Shown here in pieces: positions 49,549 through 57,647 of a stretch of DNA of 64,000 bases. The notes beneath the pieces were generated by a model. The model was not told where the DNA came from. It saw only the letters and a list, made by a program, of their open reading frames with translations, and did no database searches. The stretch is from Mycolicibacterium arenosum (lineage in GTDB: Bacteria; Actinomycetota; Actinomycetes; Mycobacteriales; Mycobacteriaceae): NCBI RefSeq assembly GCF_024320865.1, contig NZ_JANDBD010000003.1, forward strand, positions 558,001 to 622,000. Reading direction: 5' to 3'. Position 1 is the stretch's first letter; every line of letters starts with the position of its first letter. The position numbers and the translations under genes were made by a program.

Positions 49549-49896
49549 ATGCGCCGAAGGGGGTGGCGTGCCTTGCGGCGTGTCGTCATCCTGCTGATCG
49601 CGTTCACGCTCGCGATGCTGAGCGCCCCTCCGGCCTTTGCCATCGAACCCCCCGTCATCGATCCCGCCGCACTCCCACCCGACGAGACGGGGCCCGACCA
49701 GCCGACCGAGCAGCGCGCCGTATGCGGAACGCCGACGGCCTTTCCGAACTCGAACTTCGTCGACAAGCCGTGGCCCAACGACTACCTCCGCATCGCCGAG
49801 GCGCAGAAGTTCGCCACCGGTGCCGGCGTCACCGTCGCGGTCATCGACACCGGCGTGAACGGGTCGCCGCGGGTGCCCGCCGAGCCCGGTGGCGAC
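49549..49896 (+). pseudogene. mycP1: Truncated mycosin MycP1 (5' end only)
   Basis: N-terminal fragment of the ESX-1 subtilisin-like protease. It retains the signal peptide (RVVILLIAFTLAMLS to PAFA), the mycosin-specific N-terminal extension (PDETGPDQPTEQRAVC, WPNDYL), and the catalytic Asp motif VAVIDTGVNGSPRVPAEPGG. Homology stops after GGD; the His (HGT) and Ser (GTS) catalytic motifs and the C-terminal membrane anchor are gone. The reading frame continues to 50067 through antisense espG1 sequence, giving a 172-codon chimera. A TAGGAT hexamer upstream at about 49505 may be its promoter. It abuts the fructose operon, a neighbour order I recall from M. smegmatis. Confidence 0.88.
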
Positions 49897-50021
49897 TGGG
49901 GAATGTTGGGCAGGATGGCCATCGTCACCGGGAACTCGCTGAGGTGGAGTTGGTCGGCGATGACGAGCATGCCGTCGATGGTGACCTCGACGGCGACGAC
50001 GTCTTCCAGGTGCCCCGTCAT
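49897..50021 (-). pseudogene. espG1: Truncated EspG1 (5' end only)
   Basis: First ~42 codons of the ESX-1 chaperone EspG1: MTGHLEDVVAVEVTIDGMLV, then IADQLHLSEFPVTMAIL and PNIPQ. This closely follows the N-terminus of EspG1 from M. tuberculosis as I recall it (EVTIDGMLVIADRLHL...FPVT...PNIPQ). Just past PNIPQ the frame enters the antisense of mycP1, so most of the roughly 280-residue protein is missing. ATG 50021 overlaps the TGA of a 24-codon reading frame upstream. The junction lies at about 49896-49900. Confidence 0.87.
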
Positions 50022-50092
50022 GCGCCGACCTCGGCGCGCGCGGCCGCCGGCTCGCCGGGGTGCGTGACGTGCACACGCAACTCCGTGGACAT
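50018..50092 (-). CDS. 24-aa reading frame coupled to espG1 remnant (possible Esp-gene remnant)
   Basis: MSTELRVHVTHPGEPAAARA followed by four residues and a TGA that overlaps the espG1 ATG (ATGA). The MS-ELRV opening resembles the start of small ESX-1 secretion-associated proteins of the EspC/EspF (DUF2580) type, one of which normally precedes espG1. If so, it is an internally deleted remnant keeping only its first codons and its coupled stop. No further support is visible. Confidence 0.3.
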   Translation of the reverse strand: MSTELRVHVTHPGEPAAARAEVGA

Positions 50093-50649
50093 GTGTGGGA
50101 CCCCCTGAGCGCTTTCCATCTACTACCTCGTCGTCGCGGGCGGCACGGCGCGTGGCAGATCTCGACCCAAAGTAGCCGTCATCGGAGTGGACGGCCATCC
50201 TGTGCCATGCCTTTGCCAAGCTGTCCCGCGCCGACATTCGCCCGCGCGACCAGATCGAGCCGTTTCATGCCTGCCGCCCCTTTCGCCGGAAGCGAGCCTA
50301 TCAGCGGTTTCGAGGGGCCCGGCGCACCAATTCTCCGCCACGGCGCCAGTTCGCCACGTCGGCGGAAAAGCGAATGTTTCACGTGAATAACCCTGTGCAC
50401 CAGCCTTTTACGACCGGCCTGAGAAGATTTCGTCGACATTCCTCCTCCGAACGTCGCGTCCCACGCCACCCCGGCGGTGCCGCCAACCGGTCCCCGCAGG
50501 GCCGCTCGGCCCGGCCCCCCAGCCATCCCCCACCGGTGGATGCGCCCCGTCTGCCATCGGTTAGCTGAGCAGCCGCTCAGTCCCGGATCTCACCGTCGCC
50601 GCCCGTCCGTGGTTGATACTTGAGTGGACGGGAAAGGAGCCCCACCACC
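50093..50649. other. 557-bp non-coding interval between ESX-1 scar and MinD-like gene
   Basis: No convincing gene is seen, and espE/espF, which normally lie near espG1, are absent. Recognisable items are a parS-like site at 50375-50390, a hairpin CTGAGC-agcc-GCTCAG at 50565-50580, and a GATACT hexamer near 50615 that could be the -10 of the MinD-like gene. The mixed reading frames suggest decayed coding sequence. Confidence 0.5.
50375..50390. promoter_or_regulatory. parS-like ParB-binding site
   Basis: TGTTTCACGTGAATAA matches the bacterial parS consensus TGTTTCACGTGAAACA at 14 of 16 positions, including the full TTCACGTGAA core. The left half-site is perfect and the right half is degenerate. 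In mycobacteria parS sites cluster near oriC, and ESX-1 is also origin-proximal, so the location is plausible. Confidence 0.55.
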
Positions 50650-52038
50650 GTGAGCGACCGCGACGACGCCCTGCGCAGGGATCTGGGCTGGACCGGACCC
50701 GAGGACGCCGACTACGAACCGACGCCCGCGGAGCCGACGTTCACCCCGGCCGCGACGCCGTTGCCCTCGCGTCCGCCCGTCGAGTACACCCCGCCCGAGG
50801 CCGCACCGGAGCCGCCGCGCGAGCCTCCGAGCCGCCCGGCGTCACAGCGATTCGGGCCGCCCCCCGGCACGCCCAGGGATACCGGGCCGCTGAACCGGCC
50901 CGACGGCTCGCCGCAATGGACTGCACAGCCCGGCTGGCAGGGCCCTCCGCCGCCCCAGCATCAGCCACCCCCGCAGCCCCCCGCGTCGCGGCCGTCACAC
51001 CCGCAGGGCCCCGCGCCCGGTCAGCAGCTGCACCCGGGTTGGGCCGGTGGCTACCCGCCGCCGGGAGCGCAGGTGATGCCGCCCCCACCGACGGGTTCCT
51101 ACGCCGATCGCATTCGGGCCGACCAACTGGTCCCCACCAAGCGCACGCCGCCGGGGAGCGGCTGGCGCAAACTGCTGTATCGCGCCACTTTCGGACTGGT
51201 CAACCCCGGCCAGTCCCCGGACGAGATCCAGCAGGCCGCGCAGGAGAACCGCATTCGATCGGTACTCCGGGGGCACTACAAGATCGGCGTGATGGGAAAG
51301 GGCGGCGTCGGCAAGACCACCGTGTCGGCCACCATCGGGTCGATCTTCGCTGAGTTGCGCCAGGACGATCGGGTGGTCGCCATCGACGCCGACACGTCCT
51401 TCGGCAAGCTGGGCAGCCGCGTCGACCCCAAGGCGATGGGGTCCTACTGGGAGCTCGCCACCGATCAGCACCTCGAGACGTTCGCCGACGTCCGCAGCCG
51501 CGTCGGCAACAACGCCGCGGGCCTCTTCGTTCTGGCGGGCGAGGCCAGCCCGGCGCGCAGGCGCGTCCTGGACCCGGCGATCTACCGCGAGGCGACCGCG
51601 AGGCTCGACCGCTACTTCACCATCTCGATCGTCGACTGCAGTTCGACGATGGACTCCCCGGTCACCCAGGAAGTGCTCCGCGACCTGGACGCCCTCATCG
51701 TGGTGTCGTCGCCGTGGGTGGACGGTGCCGCGACGGCCGGCCAGACCATGGACTGGCTGGCCAACCGCGGACTGACCGGCCTCCTGCGACGCACCGTCGT
51801 CGTGCTCAACGACTCGGACGGGCACGTCGACAAGCGCACTCGCGCCATCCTGGCGCAGCAGTTCGCCGGGCAGGGTCAGGCCGTGATCGAGGTGCCGTTC
51901 GACGCGCACCTGCGACCGGGCGGGGTCATCTCGGGGACCCGCGATCTGGCGCCGGCGACACGTCGCAAGTTCGTCGAGATCGCCGCGGCGCTGGCCGAGC
52001 ACTTCCCCACCAACGACGATCGCCACCGGGAGCGCTAA
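50650..52038 (+). CDS. MinD/ParA-like ATPase with proline-rich N-terminus (ESX-associated type)
   Basis: 462-aa protein. Residues 1-160 are disordered and rich in Pro, Gln and Arg. A GWRKLLYRATFGLVNPGQSPDE block then leads to a MinD-type ATPase with deviant Walker A KGGVGKTT (217-224), AIDADTSFGKLG (Walker A' region) and VDCSSTMDSPVT (Walker B). This Pro-rich-plus-ATPase layout is shared by EspI and similar mycobacterial proteins linked to type VII secretion. GTG 50650 is used because AAGGAG lies 10 nt upstream. It stands between the espG1 remnant and the Rv3863-like gene. A regulatory or positioning role is inferred. Confidence 0.8.
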   Translation: MSDRDDALRRDLGWTGPEDADYEPTPAEPTFTPAATPLPSRPPVEYTPPEAAPEPPREPPSRPASQRFGPPPGTPRDTGPLNRPDGSPQWTAQPGWQGPPPPQHQPPPQPPASRPSHPQGPAPGQQLHPGWAGGYPPPGAQVMPPPPTGSYADRIRADQLVPTKRTPPGSGWRKLLYRATFGLVNPGQSPDEIQQAAQENRIRSVLRGHYKIGVMGKGGVGKTTVSATIGSIFAELRQDDRVVAIDADTSFGKLGSRVDPKAMGSYWELATDQHLETFADVRSRVGNNAAGLFVLAGEASPARRRVLDPAIYREATARLDRYFTISIVDCSSTMDSPVTQEVLRDLDALIVVSSPWVDGAATAGQTMDWLANRGLTGLLRRTVVVLNDSDGHVDKRTRAILAQQFAGQGQAVIEVPFDAHLRPGGVISGTRDLAPATRRKFVEIAAALAEHFPTNDDRHRER

Positions 52039-52049
52039 GACCCACCCAG

Positions 52050-53201
52050 TCAGGCGAGCTGCTCGAGCAGCGCCTCGATGAGCGCGGTCTCCGCGGCGGA
52101 CACCGGCTGATCCGCCTCCGCCTGCGCCAGCACGTCCTCCGGTACGCCCGCCGCCTGCGCGATCTCCCCGACCGTCAGCGCGGCGCGCCGCCGGGCGGCG
52201 TACAACCGCTGGCCCAGCGTGGCCGTGCTCGCCGTCGACGCCAGCAGGGTGAGCTCCTCGATCTCGCGCCGCACGGTGCTCAGCGCCTTGATGAGCGTCG
52301 GCGTCACCCGGCCGATTCGGGTGGCCCGAGCGGCGACCGCCTCCAGCTGCCGCAGGTCGACCAGGATCGCACTCGCGCGCGGGGTGAAGTCGGCGTCCTC
52401 GAGCGGGGGTAGCGCGTCGATGGTCGACCCGAGGCTGTTCACCGCGGCCTCCACCGCCTGTGCGATCAGCGCCGACTCGTCTCCGCCCACACCGGCTTGC
52501 GCGGCCGGGGTCGGGTTGGCGCTCGGGGTCGCGGGTGGCTGGACGTAGACGACGCCGCTCGGCTGGGTCGGCGGGGTCGACCGGCCCTCCTTGATCTGGG
52601 CAATGGTGCCCGACGGCCACTGCAGGACCTCTTCGAGCCTGGCTCGCGTGCGCTCGCGTGGCCAGCTTCGCCCCTTCTCGAATGCGATGAGCGCGCCGGC
52701 GTTGATGATCCCCTCGGCGGCGAGGCTGCGTTGGCTGATGTCGAGCTCTCGCCTGCGTGCCGCCGCGGCCGCGCCCGCACGGACCATGCCGGGGTGCAGC
52801 GACACGGTCGACTCGTCCTCATCCCGTTCGATCGGCACCAGGAGGTTGGTCGACTCGTCCTCCGCAGGCCGCGGCGGGACGGGCGTGACCTCGAACCGCA
52901 CCAGCGGTCCCGCCGCCGGATCACCCAATCGAACGGCCATCCCGTCGGTGAGCACCGCCGAATGGGTTCGCGACGACCCGATGAACATCCCGTTCATGCT
53001 GGTGTCGGAGGCAACCCACGCGCCGTCGACGAGTTCGAGACGGACGTGCACCCTGGAGATGCGCGAATCGTCCAGCTGCACCTGCGCGTGCGGGTCGCGG
53101 CCGATGGTCGCGGTGCCCATCCGCGGGGACACGACGTACGTCGAGCGGTCGGTCCGCACGACCAACGAACCCGGTTCCAGGTTCGCCTCTGAACTCGTCA
53201 T
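52050..53201 (-). CDS. Rv3863-like protein: FHA-like domain plus helix-turn-helix-like region
   Basis: 383-aa protein matching Rv3863, the gene between whiB6 and espE in M. tuberculosis. The N-terminal ~100 residues resemble an FHA domain (RMGTATIGRDPHAQV, DSRISRVHVRLEL). A highly conserved block RRRELDISQRSLAAEGIINA, then GALIAFEKGRSWPRERTRA, has a lambda-repressor-like helix-turn-helix pattern, and a second such segment is near the end (LYAARRRAALTVGEIAQAAGV). It may bind phosphothreonine and DNA. ATG 53201 is chosen; an in-frame GTG at 53216 is possible. It is divergent from whiB6 and convergent with the MinD-like gene. Confidence 0.87.
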   Translation of the reverse strand: MTSSEANLEPGSLVVRTDRSTYVVSPRMGTATIGRDPHAQVQLDDSRISRVHVRLELVDGAWVASDTSMNGMFIGSSRTHSAVLTDGMAVRLGDPAAGPLVRFEVTPVPPRPAEDESTNLLVPIERDEDESTVSLHPGMVRAGAAAAARRRELDISQRSLAAEGIINAGALIAFEKGRSWPRERTRARLEEVLQWPSGTIAQIKEGRSTPPTQPSGVVYVQPPATPSANPTPAAQAGVGGDESALIAQAVEAAVNSLGSTIDALPPLEDADFTPRASAILVDLRQLEAVAARATRIGRVTPTLIKALSTVRREIEELTLLASTASTATLGQRLYAARRRAALTVGEIAQAAGVPEDVLAQAEADQPVSAAETALIEALLEQLA

Positions 53202-53598
53202 CTCGATACCCCACACGGTGTCGCGCGGCTGCTGCGCGGTGCCGCAATGATAGCCAATCCCGCTGCAGTGCTATGGCTTGGGCTGCGAATTTCCGAAGCG
53301 TTTTCAGACCGTCGATCACCAGTGCAACAGTTCCTAACCGTGTCGTCGCTACGCTTGAACTGTAGCGGTGACAACGCTCGGCTGATGACGGCAACATCGA
53401 GTCCTACCTGGGGCATCGCGCGACACCTGCATCTCAGCAGCACAGCGAGTACATCGGTGTAATTCCGCAACTCGGACCGCCACCGCCCAGCAGCGGCTGA
53501 CCTCGCCATCTCAAACTGTTGCATCGCTACGGTTATTGCTATAGATTCCGTTTCACCGAAGCGCAGCACCCACGGCAGCGCCTGACAAAGGAGGATCC
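53202..53598. promoter_or_regulatory. 397-bp divergent control region between the Rv3863-like gene and whiB6
   Basis: No gene is seen. It holds an imperfect inverted repeat around CGCTAC-gcttgaact-GTAGCG (53347-53367), a second CGCTAC at 53525-53530, and a GCTATAGAT -10-like element near 53540 reading toward whiB6. AAAGGAGG at 53588-53595 is the whiB6 ribosome-binding site. The length is unusual for this compact window and suggests multi-input control, as known for whiB6 in M. tuberculosis. Confidence 0.5.
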
Positions 53599-53904
53599 AT
53601 GAACGCAGTTGCACTGGACGGCCTGCCCATCGGCGCATGCACCGCGAACCCCGAGAAGTGGGTGACGGCAGCGGACGAGGACGCGAAGGCCATCTGCCGG
53701 ATGTGCCCGAGGCGTTGGGCCTGCGCTCGCGATGCCGTCGAACTGCCGCGCGCCGAAGGCCTCTGGGCCGGCGTCGTCATCCCCGAGGGCGGCCGCGGGC
53801 GCGGCCACGCACTCCGTCAGCTGCGCGACCTCGCCGAGCGCAACGGCTATCCGGTCCGCACCGGGAGGCGGGTGTTCCTGGAAGCGGTCGAGGACGCCGC
53901 CTGA
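53599..53904 (+). CDS. whiB6: WhiB-family iron-sulfur transcription factor WhiB6
   Basis: 101-aa WhiB protein. Four cluster-binding Cys are present at 14, 33, 36 and 42 (CRMC and WAC spacing), followed by the G[I/L/V]W turn in AEGLWAGVVIPEGGRGRG and the C-terminal basic RQLRDLAERNGYPVR block. The last two segments are nearly those of M. tuberculosis WhiB6, which controls ESX-1 genes in response to redox state and NO. Here the gene is intact although ESX-1 is gone. Strong AAAGGAGG upstream; ATG 53599. Confidence 0.92.
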   Translation: MNAVALDGLPIGACTANPEKWVTAADEDAKAICRMCPRRWACARDAVELPRAEGLWAGVVIPEGGRGRGHALRQLRDLAERNGYPVRTGRRVFLEAVEDAA

Positions 53905-54083
53905 CCACCCGCCGCCGTCGCTGCCGATTCGAGGGGGCGGCAGCGCGGGCGGCGGTCGGGGGAATACCCGCGGCACCTCCACCGTTCGAATAACCGACGG
54001 TGCCGGACATGCCCCGGGTACCACCCCAGAAGTCGCTTCGAGCGACCACTTGCCGAGAGGCGCGATGACGGCACCGTCCCGTT

Positions 54084-54113
54084 GAGCCGCCGACGCACAC
54101 GCGTCGGCGGCTC
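54084..54113. terminator. Strong stem-loop terminator after whiB6
   Basis: GAGCCGCCGACGC-acac-GCGTCGGCGGCTC is a perfect 13-bp stem with a 4-nt loop, followed by GACTGTTT. It lies 179 nt downstream of the whiB6 stop and 74 nt before the next gene, insulating the two. Confidence 0.78.
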
Positions 54114-54187
54114 GACTGTTTCCACGCCTTCGAGACCGGCGAAGGCGCTCGGCGATGTGCGACGATGGCTTCACTCACGCCGGCGTG

Positions 54188-55528
54188 ATGACACCGCCGC
54201 AGCTCAACATCACCGAATTTCCGGGAGTTTCGATGTTCGACAAGCGTTTCCCCGCCGCACTGACGTGGCCGCGCGGCATCGCCTACGCGATCGCGGCGGT
54301 CGTCCTGGGTGTCGTCGTCGGCGAGCTCGCCGCCATGCTGATCTTCGCGGGTTCCAGCGACCGCCGGCTCGACGACCAGGCCGTTCGCGGCGCCGATACG
54401 GCTCCCGCCGTGGTCGCGGCAGCCGGCGACCTGGAGCGAGCGCGACAGGCCCGAGCCGCTCTGGACGACGACGTCACCGAGGCGAGTCGCCGGCGCGACG
54501 ACGCGCTGGTCGTCGCCCGCTGCGAGTTCAGCGCGGCACCGCAGTGCCCGCCCACCCGCATAACCGGTGTGCCCGGCGCCGGACCCGGACTCCGCACGGC
54601 CGACGAGTTCCTCGCGGACGCGCAGCGGAGCCTCGACAGGGCGGAGTCCGAACGCGACCGGCTCGCGCCTGCGCTCGACGCCGCGGTCGCCGCCGACCAG
54701 GCCGCGCTGACGCGGGCGCGCGACGCCGCGATCGCCGGAGCGGACCGCGGGTTCGGCGCCCGCTGGCTGGCCATGAACGCCCACACGCTCGCGAGCCCCG
54801 CGGCGATCGTGCTGCGGGCCCTGCTCACCGGAGTGTTCGTGTTGGCGTTCCTCTTTCCGCTACTGCTCCGGATCTCGCGCGCCAAGACCACGGAGGATCG
54901 CCGCGCGTCCGCACTCGCCGAGCGGGAACGAGCGGATATCGAGGCCGACACCGCGATCGCGGTCAAGAAGGCCGAGGTGCGTGCCGCCGTCGAGACGATG
55001 TGGGCCGAGCGGGAGCTCGAGAGTGCGCGGCTCGCCGTCGCAGCACAGGCGGAGATCGACTCCGAGGAGCAGCGCCGACGAGTGGCGTCCGCACTGGAGG
55101 TCCCGACGCGAGTCGCCTCCGAGCGAGTCCCCGAGGTGGTGGCCGAATCCCCGGTCGACGAGCCCGCGGCCCTACCCGCCGTGCGGGAGACGCTGCCCGC
55201 GAGGCGCACGGTCCTGCCGGTGGTGCCCGAGGTGGCCGAGGCGGCCGCGCGCTGGATGCGCCCGTTCGTGCCGCCGATCATCGCGAGCGCCATCGACACC
55301 ACCACCCGGCCACTGCGGGCCGCCCGTCAGGTGTACGAGGAGACCGAGGAGATCCACTTCAGCCTGCGGCGCAGCCACCGGGTGAGCGTGACGACCGAGC
55401 AGACCGAAGACACCGCCGAACCGGTCGAGGAGGTTCTCGTCGTGGAGGTCGACGGCCCGAAGCGTCCGGCGCACAGTGCGATTCGCGCGGGCGACGACGT
55501 CCGCGAACTGCCACCCGCCGATAGCTAA
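54188..55528 (+). CDS. DUF4407 family membrane protein
   Basis: 446-aa protein with the DUF4407 layout: transmembrane helices near residues 30-55 (IAYAIAAVVLGVVVGELAAM), a long Ala/Arg/Glu/Asp coiled-coil region (about 60-190), a second membrane segment near 205-235 (VLRALLTGVFVLAFLFPLLL), and a long charged cytoplasmic coiled coil and tail. Function is unknown. ATG 54188 is chosen because the normal N-terminus PGVSMFDKRFPAALTWPRG then precedes the first helix; ATG 54233 is an alternative. It lies downstream of the whiB6 terminator and seems monocistronic. Confidence 0.7.
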   Translation: MTPPQLNITEFPGVSMFDKRFPAALTWPRGIAYAIAAVVLGVVVGELAAMLIFAGSSDRRLDDQAVRGADTAPAVVAAAGDLERARQARAALDDDVTEASRRRDDALVVARCEFSAAPQCPPTRITGVPGAGPGLRTADEFLADAQRSLDRAESERDRLAPALDAAVAADQAALTRARDAAIAGADRGFGARWLAMNAHTLASPAAIVLRALLTGVFVLAFLFPLLLRISRAKTTEDRRASALAERERADIEADTAIAVKKAEVRAAVETMWAERELESARLAVAAQAEIDSEEQRRRVASALEVPTRVASERVPEVVAESPVDEPAALPAVRETLPARRTVLPVVPEVAEAAARWMRPFVPPIIASAIDTTTRPLRAARQVYEETEEIHFSLRRSHRVSVTTEQTEDTAEPVEEVLVVEVDGPKRPAHSAIRAGDDVRELPPADS

Positions 55529-55589
55529 CCCGCTCGGCGTTCCACGGCCGCCGGGGAAACGGGTCCGCGGTGCCCGCGGATGACCCACA

Positions 55590-57647
55590 ATGGCCGACGT
55601 GGCACACGACGTGCTCGCCTTCGACACGGCGCTCGATCACGCGTGTCCGGCGGTCTGGGGCATCCTGCGCGAACCCGATCTGTACTCCCGGTTCTTCCGT
55701 GGCATCGGCTCCTGCGAGCTGCACACCGACATGGCCCACCTGTTCCACGTTCGCCTGATCAGCCCGCGCGGCACGGTTGTCCAGCTTCAGATGCGCCAGG
55801 TGCTCCGCGAGTCCATCATGGAGATGCGGCTCGAGGCGACGCAGATGAGTCGGTGCTTCGCGTCGATTCGGCTGGTCCCGGAGGGTGGCGGCGCGAGGAT
55901 CACGGTGCGGATCTTCGCCCTCGGCCAGCTGCACCCCGACTTCGCGAAGACCGGCGACGGCGCCGTTCGCGACTGGGTCCGTAGCGGCCTGCTGCGCATC
56001 TCCGAGTATCTCGACGGGGAGCAGACGTCGGTGCTGGCCAACTCCGGGGAAGCGCACTCACTGCAACTCAGCGTCCTGAGAACGATGATCGCCAGCGGCG
56101 TCGCACGCGCCTCCCGGCCCGACCGCGGTCTTCGGCAGCTCAACTCGCTGGCCAAGTGGGGCTTCACCCTCGCGGGCGGGTTGGGTGCCGCGGCGGCGCG
56201 CTCACCGGGCACCGTGGCGTCGATCGACCGGCACGGGACGACGACGTACGGGCAGATGGCCGCGCGCACCGGTTTCATCGCGTCGGGGCTGGCCGCCGAG
56301 GGCTGGACGACGGACAGCACGTTCGCGATCCTCGCCCGCAACAGCGCGGCGATGGTCGAGTGCATGATCGCCGCGAGCAAGCTGGGGGCCAACGCCCTGC
56401 TACTCAACCCCGGCCTGGCAGCCCGCGCGATCGAGGAAATCGTCACCTCCCACGCGGTCGACGTGGTGTTCGTCGACGACGAGTTCGAACCGCTGGTGCG
56501 CTACCTCCCCGACCGGATCGTGCGACTCTCGACGCACCCGAGATCGACGGTGGCCCAGCGTCGTTCGATCGAGGACGTCATCTCCGCCGGCACTGAGGCG
56601 ACGCCGGTGGCACCCCCGAAGAAGCCAGGCAGACTGGTCGTTCTCACCTCGGGCACCACCGGCACGCCGAAGGGTGCCCGCCGCCCCACGCCACCCGGAT
56701 TCGGGGCGATCGCCGCGATGCTGTCGCGGATGCCGCTGCGCCGCGACGAGGTGATGCTGCTGTCCGCTCCGCTGTTCCACGCCTGGGGCCTCGCCGCGCT
56801 GCAGTTGAGCACTCCGCTGCTCGCCTCGGTGGTACTGCTGGAACGCTTCGACGCCGAGGAGTGCCTCGAATCCGTTGCCCGACACCGCTGTACGGTCCTG
56901 GTCGTGGTGCCGATCATGATTCAGCGCATCCTCGATCTACCCGCCTCCGTGATCAGTCGCTACGACACGTCCTCACTCAAAGTCGTTGCCAGCAGCGGAT
57001 CTCCGATTCCGGGCGCCTCCTGCACCAGGTTCATGGACACCTTCGGCGACGTGCTGTACAACTTCTACGGCTCCACCGAGGTGTCGTGGGCGACCATCGC
57101 CGATCCCACCGACCTTCGCCTCGCCCCCACCAGCGCGGGCCGGCCACCCCTCGGGACGCGCGTCGCCGTCCTCGGCACCGACGGCAATCCCCTGCCCGTC
57201 GGTGCCGTCGGTCGCATCTTCGTCGGCAACGACATGCTCTTCGACGGCTACACGAACGCGGCATCGCCCGCCGTCGCCGACCGGTTGATGGACACCGGCG
57301 ACCTCGGCTACCTCGACGCCAGCGGGCGCCTGTTCATCGCGGGCCGCGACGACGAGATGATCATCTCCGGTGGTGAGAACGTCTTCCCACGTCCCGTGGA
57401 GGAGGCGCTGGCCCTGCTGCCGCAAGTCAGCGAAGTCGCGGTCGTCGGCGTTCCCGATCCCGAATACGGTCAACGCCTCGCCGTGTACATCGTCCGCTCC
57501 GACGGGGCGACGCTCGACGAGGCGATGGTCAAGAACTTCGTGCGAAACCGGCTGAGTCGCTTCTCGATTCCGCGTGACGTCACATTCGTGGACGAACTGC
57601 CGCGCACTGTGACGGGGAAGATACTGAAACGCCAGTTGGCGGGCTGA
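55590..57647 (+). CDS. SRPBCC domain fused to an acyl-CoA synthetase (AMP-binding enzyme)
   Basis: 685-aa fusion. Residues 1-145 resemble an SRPBCC/polyketide cyclase-like lipid-binding domain (FDTALDHACPAVWGILREPD start). Residues ~190-685 are a complete ANL ligase: P-loop LTSGTTGTPKGARR (352-365), FYGSTEVSW, TGDLGYLD, GRDDEMIISGGENVFPRPVEE (hinge) and A10 Lys677 in TVTGKILKRQL. It should activate a fatty or other carboxylic acid to its CoA thioester, with the N-terminal domain binding a hydrophobic ligand. Stand-alone FadD proteins normally lack this N-terminus. ATG 55590; no close partner gene. Confidence 0.87.
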   Translation: MADVAHDVLAFDTALDHACPAVWGILREPDLYSRFFRGIGSCELHTDMAHLFHVRLISPRGTVVQLQMRQVLRESIMEMRLEATQMSRCFASIRLVPEGGGARITVRIFALGQLHPDFAKTGDGAVRDWVRSGLLRISEYLDGEQTSVLANSGEAHSLQLSVLRTMIASGVARASRPDRGLRQLNSLAKWGFTLAGGLGAAAARSPGTVASIDRHGTTTYGQMAARTGFIASGLAAEGWTTDSTFAILARNSAAMVECMIAASKLGANALLLNPGLAARAIEEIVTSHAVDVVFVDDEFEPLVRYLPDRIVRLSTHPRSTVAQRRSIEDVISAGTEATPVAPPKKPGRLVVLTSGTTGTPKGARRPTPPGFGAIAAMLSRMPLRRDEVMLLSAPLFHAWGLAALQLSTPLLASVVLLERFDAEECLESVARHRCTVLVVVPIMIQRILDLPASVISRYDTSSLKVVASSGSPIPGASCTRFMDTFGDVLYNFYGSTEVSWATIADPTDLRLAPTSAGRPPLGTRVAVLGTDGNPLPVGAVGRIFVGNDMLFDGYTNAASPAVADRLMDTGDLGYLDASGRLFIAGRDDEMIISGGENVFPRPVEEALALLPQVSEVAVVGVPDPEYGQRLAVYIVRSDGATLDEAMVKNFVRNRLSRFSIPRDVTFVDELPRTVTGKILKRQLAG

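Noticed and set aside
50060..50526. Several 60-115-codon frames between the ESX-1 scar and the MinD-like gene
   Set aside because: They overlap each other on both strands, are Arg/Pro-rich, lack ribosome-binding sites and resemble no known family. The interval is treated as non-coding.
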